64,000 nucleotides of DNA from Megalobrama amblycephala (lineage: Eukaryota > Chordata > Actinopteri > Cypriniformes > Xenocyprididae), in contig NC_063062.1 in assembly GCF_018812025.1 (NCBI RefSeq), forward strand, positions 37,001,228 through 37,065,227. The letters are read 5' to 3'. The notes below the pieces were generated by a model that searched no databases, was not told the DNA's origin, and saw only the letters and a program-made list of their open reading frames with translations. Position 1 is the stretch's first letter; each line of letters begins with the position of its first letter. The position numbers and the translations under genes are program-made. This document shows, one piece after another, positions 1 to 12,249 of the stretch.

Positions 1-119
1 GAGACAGCAAAAGAGAAGAGACCGGAAACAAAGCAACGTCTATTTTAAAGTACTTACAATTTCGATCAGATTCGACTTACCTAAACTGAGAATAATAAAG
101 AATAAGGTAAAGGTGTTTA

Positions 120-310
120 GAGACGCTCCACAAAACAATGTATACACCTATATATTGTGAGATAAAGTTTAAAATATTGAAATAAGGTCATACTGTGAGA
201 AATAAAGTCAAAATTGTGAAATATGAAGTAATTGCAAGAAAATAAAGTTGCAATCGTGAGGTATGTCACATCGTGATATATAAATTCACTTTTCAAGATA
301 TAAAGTCTCA
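120..310. repeat. Degenerate GTGAGA/AATTGTGA dispersed repeat, copy 1
   Basis: Short phrases such as GTGAGAAATAAAGTC, AATTGTGAAATA and GCAATCGTGAG recur irregularly every 20-25 bases. The same phrase set returns near 17.83-18.13 kb and 60.01-60.29 kb. Similar degenerate runs are familiar in fish genomes; the class is not clear to me. Confidence 0.6.
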
Positions 311-1637
311 ATTACATTTTACCCTGAAACTTTCATAGGTCTCAAAATCCCATAGTATTTTCCCTCCACAATATAGTTACTCTCAATTTTTTAACGCTTC
401 ACTAGAGATAAATGACATTTTTAATTATGGTTCTGTTTGCTCTGCACTTCCAATAACATTTACATAGAAAACCTGTCAAAATGACTAACAAACACAATTT
501 AAATATGAGTCAAATAAACATAGTAGTACAGTGTATGCAACCAATCTAGAGCAGAAATAATGAGCTGAAGTGGCTTGGTGTTCGTTATTGAACTTGACAA
601 CCTTCGCATTTATTTAATGCCATTCATATGACTAATCCTGCAACAACGTCAACATTACATAAACCCGCACTGGCAAGATTATTAATCGCATTACATTTTC
701 TGTCAAAATATTGCACCACGATACCTGTTGCACTGAGCACGAGTATTGTCATCTGAAGATGAGACATTGTGAGGCAGAACTGTGTCGTAATGTGAGATCA
801 CACTCATTCAGAGGCCGTGTGTTTCTGCCCACATGCCGAACGGAGTCATTAAACACTAGCGCCTGTTGGTGTATCTACTAACGTGCTATCCAAACAAATC
901 TGCCATTTATGGTTGAAACGTAACTGGTGATGATTGGCTTTAGAGTGTTGACTGTAATTGGCTGATTCAACATGACAATCTAGACTAATTTAAACTGCCA
1001 TTAGGAGGTCAGCTGCAGCGGAGACAACAGACTAAAAATACATAGTCATAATGATTTTATGAAGTGTTCATTTTCATGCCATCTCTTTTATAACGGATTT
1101 CCGTACACGTTTATTCAGTTTTACGTTTTCTCAATAAAAACCAATGCAATGCTATAGGATGTTTTAGGTGGTTGCAAGCATCACTAATAGACTTTATGCC
1201 TTACGTTTGATTTATAATCTTCCACTGAGCTTGTCCTCTAAACAATATTATAGGATACTGATTGCTGTGTCATTGTTGTGTGACAGATCTCATAGTTCTC
1301 AGACTGTGTTCAAACATTGACCATCAACAACAGCAGTCAAGACATTAAACAGCTTTTAAGAGCAACACAGTATCGAAAGTGTTCTCTAATGCAGCTACAG
1401 TATGCAGATCTGCCCTCATAAGTACATTAAGGCCCAGACCCTTCAGTCAAACCACCAGACGATCTTTGATCTTACATTAGTTCTGCTATCAAGATAATCA
1501 TGTTAGGAGCAAATGTAGCTTATTCATGACCATCAATGACCGACCGAACACTTCATGCCACAATTACACTATATAAAGTCACTGTATAAGACTGATTGTG
1601 TCTTAAACCACTCTCAAAGTCAAATTACTCGGGTGTC

Positions 1638-1640
<3 letters not shown>
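311..1640. other. Unique-looking AT-rich sequence, no gene seen
   Basis: No ORF with protein-family resemblance, no convincing exon with paired splice sites and no clear repeat ends were seen on either strand. Confidence 0.5.
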
Positions 1641-1642
<2 letters not shown>

Positions 1643-1668
<26 letters not shown>

Positions 1669-2017
1669 GAGAGAAATAAAGAAATAAAAAAAAAACAATA
1701 ATTATAATAAAAAATAAAAAAATAAAAAATAGATAGATAAATACATATAAATACTTTAGTTATAATATACTACTGTATAACTGCATAAATAAAAATATTT
1801 TGATATATCATCAAAATATCAGAAGATATAGTAATAATAATAATAAATTATAATATAAATGACAAATTCTAAACAAATTACAAATATTTATATTTTAACA
1901 TTTTAGCAATAGAAAAAAATGACATTACCTTAAAACAAATAAATAAATATGTAATAAATAATTATTGTAGTAATATTAATACATATATATCTCCATAAAT
2001 AAAAAACATTTTTATTA

Positions 2018-2069
<52 letters not shown>

Positions 2070-2096
2070 TAGATAGATAGATAGATAGATAGACAG
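1643..2096. repeat. Poly(A), AT-rich low complexity, (TA)n and (GATA)n
   Basis: A run of 26 A (1643-1668) leads into several hundred bases of A/T-only sequence. A (TA)n tract follows at about 2022-2066 and a (GATA)n tract at about 2066-2096. No element body with TSDs was recognised around the poly(A), so I call it simple sequence. Confidence 0.85.
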
Positions 2097-2099
2097 ACT

Positions 2100-3510
2100 A
2101 TAGTGTTGTTGTTCTATTATGATTTTTGTATAAATGTATTTGTATTGCATAAACACAGTGAGGAATGAACTCTCTCACCTCACTTTAAAACTTCTTCAGG
2201 CAGTCTATGATGGAGACAAAACAAAAATAACTAACTTTAAATAAGATTGACTTGAAACTGCAGCTTGTTTTAATTTATGCAACATCTTAGGGGCAAGTAT
2301 TCCAATTAGTGTCTAATTTATGTAGTTACCGGGTGCTAATTCCAAGCAGCTTGATTGGTTTTGTGAACGTATGTGTAATTTCAGCGTGTGGAAAAGCTTC
2401 TGAAAGCCATCAAGTCTCCATGTAGTGTGCATGCCAAAAATACTGCAGAGGGAAAAAAAAGATTTTGGTTAATTAGTGAGGGTGGAAGTGAGCCTGACAA
2501 TGTTCTTACAGTTGATTTAATGTGTAAATTTAGGACCAGCATGTCAAGTTTGTTAATTAAAACATTTAGGTGACATGTCAGTCACATGTTATGATCTAAA
2601 AAGGCAATGCCACAGTATATGTGACATGATCAGGTGTTTCAGACTGTTATCTAGAGGAAAGGTACTTATTTTTTCATTTTTATGATTATGCCATATATAA
2701 TGTTTGGTGTTGTGCTGCTCCAATATGCTATGAATATAAATATCTACTCAAAATACTATAAATCCTCAAGCATATCATGTGAATGCTGCGAGCAGGTTCT
2801 GAACCGGTAAGAGCTGAATGCCTAAAGAATTATACACGGTCAGCCAAGGAGGCTAGAGCCGAAATCACATCACACGTTTCTGCAAGCTTTCTCTCTGAGA
2901 AACCCACATTAGGCACAGCTGGAGCCTGAAGACGGTTACTAACACTACTATTACACTGAATATGAATGCATGGGTTGACTCTGTGATGGAAATATTTTAT
3001 GTCAACATGAAATGTACAGAAAATACAGACTAAGGATGCTCAGGTCAAAGACCAGTCACATGATTAGCTTAGATCATTACAAACCAATCACCAGAACAAA
3101 TCACAGTGATGAAGACATTGATTTTTACTCAACTGTAAGACTTAAATGTGCATGTATCTTTCTATTCGAGACTCACTCTGTTGTTGTGACAAGTGACCTC
3201 CCGGCCGTAAATAAAACTTCATTTCTACAAAGAGCAACTTGGAAGTCGTGTCAGGTATATGCTGCGCAGCTAAGGAATAGAAGTACTAAAGATTCTACGC
3301 TCAAAAGACCACAGCAGAGACAGTGATAGTGTTGGAAGACTATAGAGTTGCCCTCGGGGTGAGGCTGTAATACTCGGAGTTAGTATTAATGATCCTGTGT
3401 CGGACCAGCGTACACCTGAGAAGGACGGTGAGAGTGTATAGATGCTAAAGACCTGTGTGCTCATGTGTGATTGAGGTAGTGTTAGTAGCTTCTTCACGGG
3501 ACGCCGTCAC
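2100..3510. other. Unannotated sequence, no gene seen
   Basis: Short ORFs here have no recognisable composition or domain. From about 3180 to 3510 the base composition is more even and an AATAAA occurs near 3210, which could belong to an old LTR-type repeat, but I could not find paired LTRs or a primer-binding site. Confidence 0.4.
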
Positions 3511-3516
3511 CTTACT

Positions 3517-3735
3517 TTGGGAAGGGAATTACCTCGAAGTATTGGAAATGTATTAGAAGTATTCGAGAAGGGAATTACCTTGAGATACTGTAGTATTATG
3601 TTTTATTATATTCGAGACGGGAATTACCTCGAAGGTACTGTGGTTCTGTAGTATTGTATTTTATTATTTTCGGGATGGGAATTACCTCGAAGGTACTGTA
3701 GTACTGTATTGGTACTGAGTATTATATATATTATA
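3517..3735. repeat. Tandem repeat, about four degenerate units of 45-60 bp
   Basis: The core GGGAATTACCTCGAAG recurs four times (near 3520, 3570, 3618 and 3676). It is usually preceded by TTCGAGA or TTCGGGA and followed by a TACTGTAGTATT-like spacer. Each core carries a short inverted pair (TTCGAG ... CTCGAA). Confidence 0.75.
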
Positions 3736-3811
3736 TTGACAACTGGAGGTTGTTTGAATTGTCAGTGGTGAAGTCAGATTTGTATTGAGAATTTCCACGA
3801 CAACTCATATA

Positions 3812-5388
3812 CAGGTGCTGGTCATATAATTAGAATATCATCAAAAAGTTGATTTATTTTACTAATTCCATTCAAAAAGTGAAACTTGTATATTATATTT
3901 ATTCATTGCACACAGACTGATATATTTCAAATGTTTATTTCTTTTAATTTTGATGATTATAACTGACAACTAAGGAAAATCCCAAATTCAGTATCTCAGA
4001 AAATTAGAATATTACTTAAGACCAATACAAAGAAAGGATTTTTAGAAATCTTGGCCAACTGAAAAGTATGAACATGGAAAGTATGAGCATGTACAGCACT
4101 CAATACTTAGTTGGGGCTCCTTTTGCCTGAATTACTGCAGCAATGCGGCGTGGCATGGAGTCGATCAGTCTGTGGCACTGCTCAGGTGTTATGAGAGCCC
4201 AGGTTGCTCTGATAGTGGCCTTCAGCTCTTCTGCATTGTTGGGTCTGGCATATCGCATCTTCCTCTTCACAATACCCCATATATTTTCTATGAGGTTAAG
4301 GTCAGGCGAGTTTGTTGGCCAATTAAGAACAGGGATACCATGGTCCTTAAACCAGGTACTGGTAGCTTTGGCACTGTGTGCAGGTGCCAAATCCTGTTGG
4401 AAAATGAAATCTGCATCTCCATAAAGTTGGTTAGCAGCAGGAAGCATGAAGTGCTCTAAAACTTCCTGGTATACGGCTGCATTGACCTTGGACCTCAGAA
4501 AACACAGTGGACCAACACCAGCAGATGACATGGCACCCCAAACCATCACTGACTGTGGAAACTTTACACTGGACCTCAAGCAATGTGGATTGTGTGCCTC
4601 TCCTCTCTTCCTCCAGACTCTGGGACCCTGATTTCCAAAGGAAATGCAAAATTTACTTTCATCAGAGAACATAACTTTGGACCACTGAGCAGAAGTCCAG
4701 TCCTTTTTGTCTTTAGCCCAGGCGAGACGCTTCTGACGCTGTCTGTTGCTCAAGAGTGGCTTGACACAAGGAATGCGACAGCTGAAACCCATGTCTTGCA
4801 TACGTCTGTGCGTAGTGGTTCTTGAAGCACTGACTCCAGCTGCAGTCCACTCTTTGTGAATCTCCCCCACATTTTTGAATGGGTTTTGTTTCACAATCCT
4901 CTCCAGGGTGCGGTTATCCCTATTGCTTGTACATTTTTTTTCTACCACATCTTTTTCTTCTCTTCGCATCTCTATTAATGTGCTTGGACACAGAGCTCTG
5001 TGAACAGCCAGCCTATTTTGCAATGACTTTTGTGTCTTGCCCTCCTTGTGCAAGGTGTCAATGGTCGTCTTTTGGACAACTGTCAAGTCAGCAGTCTTCC
5101 CCATGATTGTGTAGCCTACAGAACTAGACTGAGAGACCATTTAAAGGCCTTCGCAGGTGTTTTGAGTTAATTAGCTGATTAGAGTGTGGCACCAGGTGTC
5201 TTCAATATTGAACCTTTTCACAATATTCTAATTTTCTGAGATACTGAATTTGGGATTTTCCTTAGTTGTCAGTTATAATAATCAAAATTAAAAGAAATAA
5301 ACATTTGAAATATATCAGTCTGTGTGTAATGAATGAATATAATATGCAAGTTTCACTTTTTGAATGGAATTAGTGAAATAAATCAACT
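3812..5388 (-). mobile_element. Tc1-like DNA transposon, long TIRs, right end clipped
   Basis: The left end starts CAGGTGCTGGTCATATAATT directly after a TA dinucleotide (3810-3811), as expected of Tc1/mariner. About 170-200 bp of the left arm (to about 4013) is present in inverted form at about 5222-5388, with few differences, so this is a long-TIR element. The right arm stops at AAATCAACTTT, about 35 bp short of the mirror-image end, and runs into unrelated AT-rich DNA and an (AAAT)n tract, so the outer right terminus is lost. A transposase gene on the minus strand fills the centre. Similarity of the two arms suggests a fairly young insertion. Confidence 0.92.
4100..5104 (-). pseudogene. Tc1-like transposase with out-of-frame DNA-binding region
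   Basis: The frame is open from an upstream ATG at 5140, but the usual Tc1 start (Met-Gly-Lys-Thr) is at 5104, giving about 334 residues, a normal family length. Numbering from 5140, the catalytic triad is visible: D160 in FSDESKF, D250 in FQQDLAPAH and E285 in SPDLNLIENIWG, with 34 residues between the last two (DD34E). The C-terminus has the usual SMPRRI...KG.PTKY ending. The N-terminal HTH part is abnormal: between about 5027 and 4933 the other frame encodes the expected Tc1 residues (AGCSQSSVSKHIN), but that frame has a TAG at 5013-5015. A lost base near codon 38 and an extra A in the 8-A run (4934-4941) shift the reading out and back. DNA binding is therefore probably destroyed although the ORF stays open. 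Family knowledge is from memory. Confidence 0.85.
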
Positions 5389-5406
5389 TTATAACTATAT
5401 AATAAC

Positions 5407-5407
<1 letters not shown>

Positions 5408-5463
<56 letters not shown>
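5408..5463. repeat. (AAAT)n microsatellite
   Basis: About 14 uninterrupted AAAT units directly beside the clipped right end of the Tc1-like element. Confidence 0.95.
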
Positions 5464-5479
5464 AGTCAAAAAATTATCA

Positions 5480-6537
5480 AACTTCATACAGTTATAGACA
5501 GTTATAGTTATAAACGCATGCTCTGGATTTTGATATATTCCTCCTAGGGAATTTATCCGATCACCACCAAACTCGGACAGCATGAAGTCAAAATATTGAT
5601 GATGCTAAATTGTGAGCAGATTTTTTATATCTTGAACACATTGGCCATGGCATTGAAATTAATTTATGGCGAGAAAAGGGAAACAGGAAGTGTGTTCTAA
5701 CTTCTGCATACATTGATTGATTTTGATTAAACTTCAGCTGTGTGTTCGTTGTACGAGGCCGATCACATGGATGTGACTATTGTGAGTCAAAGTCATAGCG
5801 CCACTAACTGGCAGCATTAAGTGTTACACTTTCAAAATGCTTTGAGATCACCATTTTATTTTTACCCGATTTGCTTCAGTCTTTGTCAGAATAATGTTAA
5901 GACACTGCAGATGCATATCTGTGAAAGGATTCTTGATATCTTGAATACTGTTGTCATAGCAACACATTAAACTTTAATATTCTTTCTGGGTGGTTTTGAG
6001 GCACTTAGCATGCTTCAAATTGCATGAAACTGAACACACATCAGGATTGTCATCCAGTAGACATGGGCAAAGCCTTAGAAATGGGTTGGGAGGAGGGGCT
6101 CTATAGCGCCACCTTTTGACAAAATTTGGGGGGTTAGTCTTACCTACAGTCACCAAACTTGGTACATATATTTATCTCATCAAGCCGGACAACTTTCTAA
6201 TTTACAGTCATTAGCTCCGACCAACAGGAAGTCAGATATTTTGGTTTGAATGTGGATTTTTGGAAAAATCAGGCTGAGTTTTTAAGTACTCTTCATAGGA
6301 GATTCACGCAATTGCCACCAAACTCAGTCAACACAAATTGTGAACAATTATAGGATATCTCAAACAGTGTTACCATGGCGAGGGATTAAAATGAAAAAAA
6401 AGGAAACAGGAACTGTCTCATATCATGTAAAATCATTGATTTAAATTATATTAAGATGGTATGTTGCCCACCGTGCACAGATTTCACCCGTGGCACCGGG
6501 GTTTGGGCCCGTCATCGCTGCTTGCAGCTATATTATT
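5480..6537. repeat. Dispersed fish repeat ending in a GCTGC/GCAGC hairpin
   Basis: The block contains two divergent versions of the same module: CACCACCAAACTCGG...ATCTTGAACACATTGGCCATGG near 5560-5660 and the related GCCACCAAACTCAG...ATCTCAAACAGTGTTACCATGG near 6315-6380. Each is followed by GGAAACAGGAA. It ends in GCTGC-TT-GCAGC (6517-6528), followed by TATATT. The element at 38.76-40.98 kb ends in the same hairpin. I recognise this as a common teleost repeat but cannot name its family. The left part may be truncated by the AT-rich tract. Confidence 0.65.
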
Positions 6538-6545
6538 GCTTGGAA

Positions 6546-7555
6546 CAATATAGTTTGTGTAAATTGTCTTTGTAGCACAGATTACTTTAGCAATGATATA
6601 TTTAAATTGCAATAGAGGGTTAAATATGTATATTTGCTTATATATTTGAAATGAATGTGCCTCACATGCATTCTCAGCATCGCACTGGCAGCAGGATCAT
6701 GCCTCTTCTCTTATATTTCCTGGAGTCATCTATCTTCTGCCACATTAAAGATGTATGGCTTACATGGATGTGCTGTCGGGGGACAGAAACAAACATTATT
6801 CATCGAGAGAAAAAAGGAAGATTGTGAGCACAGGAAATCAAGCGCTGCAAGCGAGGTTCATTCAGAGCAAACAGGAAACGCATCACAGTAGTGTGTGATT
6901 TTCTCTTAATCAGGGTCTTTTGGAGGCTGTTCCAGGCTCTCTGCCATCTTCCTGTGTCTCTGTCTGCAGCTCTGCTGGAGACACGCTGATCTTTGGGAAT
7001 TCACAGATTAGCATTTGTTAGAGGTTTAACACGCGCGCGCAGCTGATGCTGCTCATCCCACGTGCGGCTCTAAACGCAGCAAGATGAATTACCCGATCCT
7101 CACATCTCGTGTTGACATCGGCAGACAGTATACATATCTAGATCAAACGCAGAGATGAACCGCCATCCATTTCATGGTGAGATTCAAAACGCTGCGGCGT
7201 TGAGGAATTTTGGTGTTGAAGTGATTAGGTGAACTCGGTGGTGGGCCTTTGGTAGAAAAAATTCATTACCTGCAACCAATTACTGAGGTGCAGCGAGAGG
7301 CGCTTTACGTGAAACAGCGGCAGATGTAACATGAGAGCGGATGGTGATCAATCAATGGATTCGCTCATGTCATGAATGTATAAATCAGAAATGTCTCCAT
7401 GTTTTAACCATTCAGCCATTCTCAGTGTGATTTATTCCTGTAGATGACATATGCTGTGGATGACATCAATATACATCCAATATACTAATACATACAGGAC
7501 CATTCATCAAGATCTGTATAACTGCATGGATCTATCTATCTACCTATTGTTCTAT
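6546..7555. other. Unique-looking sequence, no gene seen
   Basis: Moderate-GC patches (about 7020-7350) without repeat ends, protein similarity or paired splice sites. Confidence 0.45.
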
Positions 7556-7559
7556 TGAT

Positions 7560-8024
7560 TTATCATACAATCCATCCATCCATCCATCATTTTTTCTATC
7601 ATTCTATCGTTCTCTGTCCAATCCATCCATCCATCCATCCATCCATCATTCTTTCTATCATTCTATCATTCTCTCTGTCCAATCCATCCATCCATCCATC
7701 CATCCATCCATCCATCCTTTTCTCTATCATTCTATCATTATCTCTGTCCAATCCATCCATCACTTTTTCTATCATTCTATCGTTCCATCCATCCATCCAT
7801 CTATCCATCCATCCATCATTCTCTCTCCAATCCATCCATCCATCCATCTTTCTATTATTCTATCATTCTATTATCTCTGTCCAATCCATCCATCCATCAT
7901 TTTTTCTATATTCTATCATTCTTTCTGTCCATCCATCCATCCATCATCCATCCATTTCTCTGTTATTCTATCATTCTATCATTATCTCTGTCCAATCCAT
8001 CCATCCATCCATCCATCCATCCAT

Positions 8025-8055
<31 letters not shown>

Positions 8056-8286
8056 ACCGTCCATCCATCATTCCCTGTCCAATCCATCCATCCATCCATC
8101 CATCCATCATCCATCATTCTATCGTTCTCTGTCCTATCTATCTATCTATCTATCTATCTATTGTTCTCTTTGTCCAATCCATCCATCCATCCATTCATCC
8201 ATCTATTGTTCTCTCTGTCCAATCCATCCATCCATCCATCCATCCATAGATCCATCCATCCATCATTCTATCGGTCTCTGTCCTAC

Positions 8287-8339
<53 letters not shown>

Positions 8340-8418
8340 GTTCTCTCTGTCCAATCCATCCATCCATCCATCCATCCATCCATCCATCCATCCATCCATC
8401 ATTCTATCGTTCTCTGTC

Positions 8419-8491
<73 letters not shown>

Positions 8492-8576
8492 AAACTAAAT
8501 CTATCTATCTATCTATCTATTGTTCTCTCTGTCCAATCCATCCATCCATCCATCCATCATTCTATCGTTCTCTGTC

Positions 8577-8656
<80 letters not shown>

Positions 8657-8717
8657 GTATTGTTCTCTCTGTCCAATCCATCCATCCATCCATCCATCCA
8701 TCCATCATTTACTCATT
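7560..8717. repeat. 1.15-kb compound (CCAT)n/(CTAT)n microsatellite array
   Basis: Blocks of CCAT units alternate with CTAT units, separated by recurring 20-30-base linkers such as TTCTATCGTTCTCTGTCC and TTGTTCTCTCTGTCCAAT. This gives a higher-order pattern of linker, (CCAT)n, linker, (CTAT)n. Because 4-bp units without stops stay open in every frame, a 393-codon ORF of HPSI and YLSI residues appears across it; this is not a gene. Confidence 0.97.
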
Positions 8718-8947
8718 AGATTCTTCTAATGTTTAAGATGGCATGTTTTGGTTTTATTGTTTTAATAATTTATACTTGAAATTGTATAAATTATAGTATA
8801 GTTCCAACATTCACTGGAGGCAGGAATCCAAATCCACAGAAGTTTTATTTAAATTCACAAACAGAAGACAAGGGTATCATACCACAATTAATTTAACTAC
8901 ACAGTTTAAGCAAGACTAATACCAGAACAAATACTAAAGCCGGGTGC

Positions 8948-9463
8948 ACACTGTGCGATTTATAATTGTCCTTTACGATTGTTGCTTTTCAGACTGTACA
9001 TTCATGATCCTCATGTCACACTGTGGGATCTCAGCTGTCATTTATGTCAGACTGTACGACAGTCAAGACACATTAAAAACGGATGCGCGCATGAAAACTT
9101 GTCCAGAGTATTAAATCATCAACCCATACACGTTCAGTGACTGTGAGCTGCGTTACACGCGGGACTGAAATAGTGGCTAACAAAGACATCTCTAGCGTTA
9201 ATTTTGATCACGGCTTGTCTTGAAAAACAAAGACAATTTGACATTCGTCGTAGGAGAAGTCACACTGCAGGACTGTATGCCAAATCTTCTGACACTACCA
9301 GAATTTCATCTGAGGTAAAATTTTATTGCAACGGTCATTAATCAGCTGTGATGTCAAACTAGCGATTAAAGACTACAGATTTTAAGCCTAGGATTATAGG
9401 AATCTTTTAGGATTCTCAAAATTTGTCTCAGATGACCAAATCGTGGCCAAAATCACACAGTGT
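8948..9463. mobile_element. Non-autonomous DNA element with short TIRs
   Basis: The left end ACACTGTGCGATTT is matched in inverted form by AAATCACACAGTGT at 9450-9463. The interior is non-coding and about 516 bp long. I could not settle the target-site duplication, so the superfamily is open. Confidence 0.55.
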
Positions 9464-9469
9464 CAAAGA

Positions 9470-12070
9470 GAGAGACTTACAAGACACACCTGAACTGAGG
9501 AACCTAATCACTTAGTAACCACAGAAACAAACAGGGAGAGAACGAAGGAGAACTGAACGAATCTACAGAATAGAAGCTAACTTAGAATCACAGACATGAA
9601 CAGAACAGGAAATGTAGGCTAGATGAGAAAATAACTGACAGTATAAAGCCAAAAACATTACGAGTCTGTCAATGCCTCTTCACAACATGTACAGCCTCAC
9701 TATGTGTGCCTGTCCCAGTGGCTGCAGTAGTTAGTGTAGCTGGCCTGGGAAAACCCAGAGCTTTCTGAACAACTACTGTTTGTGTACCTTCACTGCATAC
9801 CCTTAAGGTTTATTTAAACCAATGTGTGCCTGGACTGGATCTGGCTTAGGCTTAACTAGTTAGAAACACATTTCTGTGTGTGCCATGGCCTAAGGCCAGA
9901 GCCTACCATTGGCAAAGTCAGGATGCCGCATTGCAAACTGATAGAGAAAGAAGAAACACAAAACACCATCTGAGCACTAGTATTTGTCAGTAACAAAACT
10001 CTGATGGGAGATTGCAGTGAGTCTGGCTTACCAGCAAACGACTGGGCATAAGAAATAATTTATTATTTTTGAAGCAATTTAAAATATGTTCATACATTAA
10101 AAACTGGATTTGTTTTCACTGTGTGTATCAATCCTTCATAAAATCGATTAGTTTGAAAAGGGATTAAACAAGCTGCACCTAAAAAGCATGCTTCTCATAG
10201 CCTATGTGAAAAGAGTACGTCCAAATTCACAGTATTCATAAAACAGCGGGGTATTTGTGCAAATGTTTGCTTAATGCATTATATTTGTTTGATTAATGCA
10301 ATTTCCTAGTTTGCAGAAAAACTTCTAATAGTGGCAGACTTAAATTTCACATGTTATATATGAATATGAAGGCAGCTTTGCTCACATGATTGAAAACATG
10401 AGTCAATTTTCTGTGAACGAATCATGTTTTTATTAACTTAATGAGGGGTGGATTATGACCAATATAGTTCATAATATCACCTTGACTCCTTACCATAGAA
10501 ATCCTGGATACAAGACACATCTTAACTTAGTTTGAAGGTTATTTTGACACCTGTCTGAAAAAAGGTTTTCTGTGATTCAGAGAGCATGCACTAATTTGTA
10601 GAGTCAATACAGGACACTCATGAATATTCATGAATGCTCCATCCAGTGCAGCCGAATATTTCAAAACATCAGATTACATGTATACTTGTCAAATTCACAC
10701 TTTTCACAGTCATGAAAGTAATTACTTATTCATTTAAAAGTACCTAATCAGAGAGCATGCCATTTCAGACGTAGCTGTTTTTGTGAATGTGTCATTGAAT
10801 CATTTACTCGACCGGTTCATTCAAAACACTGATTCATTCAGTAACGAAACATCGCTGTGTGTAGCTCGGTTTCGGAGACACAAGTTGATTCTGTTCTGGC
10901 TGTATCTGTTTTACTGATGAAGCAAACATTAACAGTATACATTGTAAAATGTAAGTTACTCAATATTAACATCTTGTTTATGATGCGTTTATTGTTTAAA
11001 TATAACAACTATTATAGTATTGGTTGCTTGTTGAAAGTCAATTGCAAGGTAAAATGCTGCTCCATATGCTGTTGTAAACATCAAATGGAGCTGCTGAAGC
11101 ATGACTATATATTAGACTAAAAACAAAGTTTGCCTCCTCATTTCAGACGTCCACAACATGCCACAGCGAACAGCTTTATTGTGCTCAAAGATTAGTTGCT
11201 GATTTGCTTTTTCCTTGTTCAAGGAAAACAGATTCAGGGCACGGTTGCAAATGTGGGCGGCGTTTGCGATTCATCTTTGCTGACTTGCGTGATTGTGTGT
11301 GTGTGTGTTGTTTAGTCGTGGAATGAAATGTGAAGGCTCTTCATATTTTGGCGCTGTGTTTGTCTTTAGCGCGCGAGCCATATGCCTGCCAGGACCATGC
11401 CCTAATTAGCAGTATCACAGAGATCAAACGCAGAGGAGAGTATAGGAGAGCAGCAGAGGAGAGCAGAGGAGTGGGATAAAAGGGTTTGCAGCAAGAGTTA
11501 CATTGTGTAATGGGTGCTGAGTTTTGAGAGGAGAGCACTTTGATTCACCCTCTATTATGGATGAAAAAACAGCTCTTTGGATGGAGCTCAAGCAGGCCTG
11601 CTGACAGACACATACAGGGGTGTCTGTGCGCTCCGGTTGTCTCATAGCACAATTTCTGGCTGTGGTCTGTAATTATAGTTGGGTAGAACAACACCAGACA
11701 GACATTTTGAGGACAAGATCCTCTGACTGGCATGAAACTGTTAGTATTGGTGCATTTATTTCATGCATCTTGATCAAATTGCTGTTACATATGCACTGGG
11801 CCACAGAAAAGCATCTGCAAAATGGGTATGAATGCCACATACTATTCTTGTGCCGTATTCATCTGTAACATCGCTTCTGTGATTGTGCAGTTGCCCAAAC
11901 TTCTGCATTCTAACATAGTTCAGTTTAAGAGGAATAAATATGATGCCTGAACAACAGGCTTTCAAACAGGTTAACTAAACACTCCCGGGCTAATGACGTG
12001 ATGCTGTTTTTTGTCCTATTGATTTATTCAGAAATGCATTAGAAATGCAATTTATTTTGAATATACCCCT
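9470..12070. other. Unannotated sequence, no gene seen
   Basis: No family-like ORF. A short (GT)n near 11293-11308 and a purine-rich patch near 11425-11475 are the only structure noticed. Confidence 0.45.
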
Positions 12071-12073
12071 TCA

Positions 12074-12244
12074 CCCTAGAAATGCTGGGTTAAAAACAAC
12101 CCAAGTTGGGTTGAAAACGAACATATTTGGGGTTCATTTTAAGCCAGCCATATAGTCATTTTTAAACAATAGCTGAGTTAAAGAAAACTGCCCAGCAAGT
12201 TGGGCAAACATTTAACCTAACCACTGAGTTTGTCCATTTTCAAT
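12074..12244. mobile_element. Palindromic TA-MITE, internally deleted copy 1
   Basis: It starts CCCTAGAAATGCTGGGTT and continues into the AACAACCCAAGTTGGGTTG arm. It then jumps to the opposite arm (AAGCCAGCCATATAGTCATT, CCCAGCAAGTTGGGCAAAC) and stops in TTTGTCCATTTTCAA before the right terminus. It belongs to the family that fills 50-64 kb. Confidence 0.8.
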
Positions 12245-12249
12245 GGTGT

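Noticed and set aside
1643..1668. Poly(A) as the tail of a retrocopy
   Set aside because: No gene-like or SINE-like body precedes it and the surroundings are A/T low complexity.
4143..4825. Several + strand ORFs of 60-95 codons
   Set aside because: They lie opposite the minus-strand Tc1-like transposase and only mirror its codons.
7555..8736. 393-codon open frame rich in HPSI and YLSI
   Set aside because: It is the translation of (CCAT)n/(CTAT)n microsatellite DNA, which has no stops in this direction. No promoter, splice or domain support.
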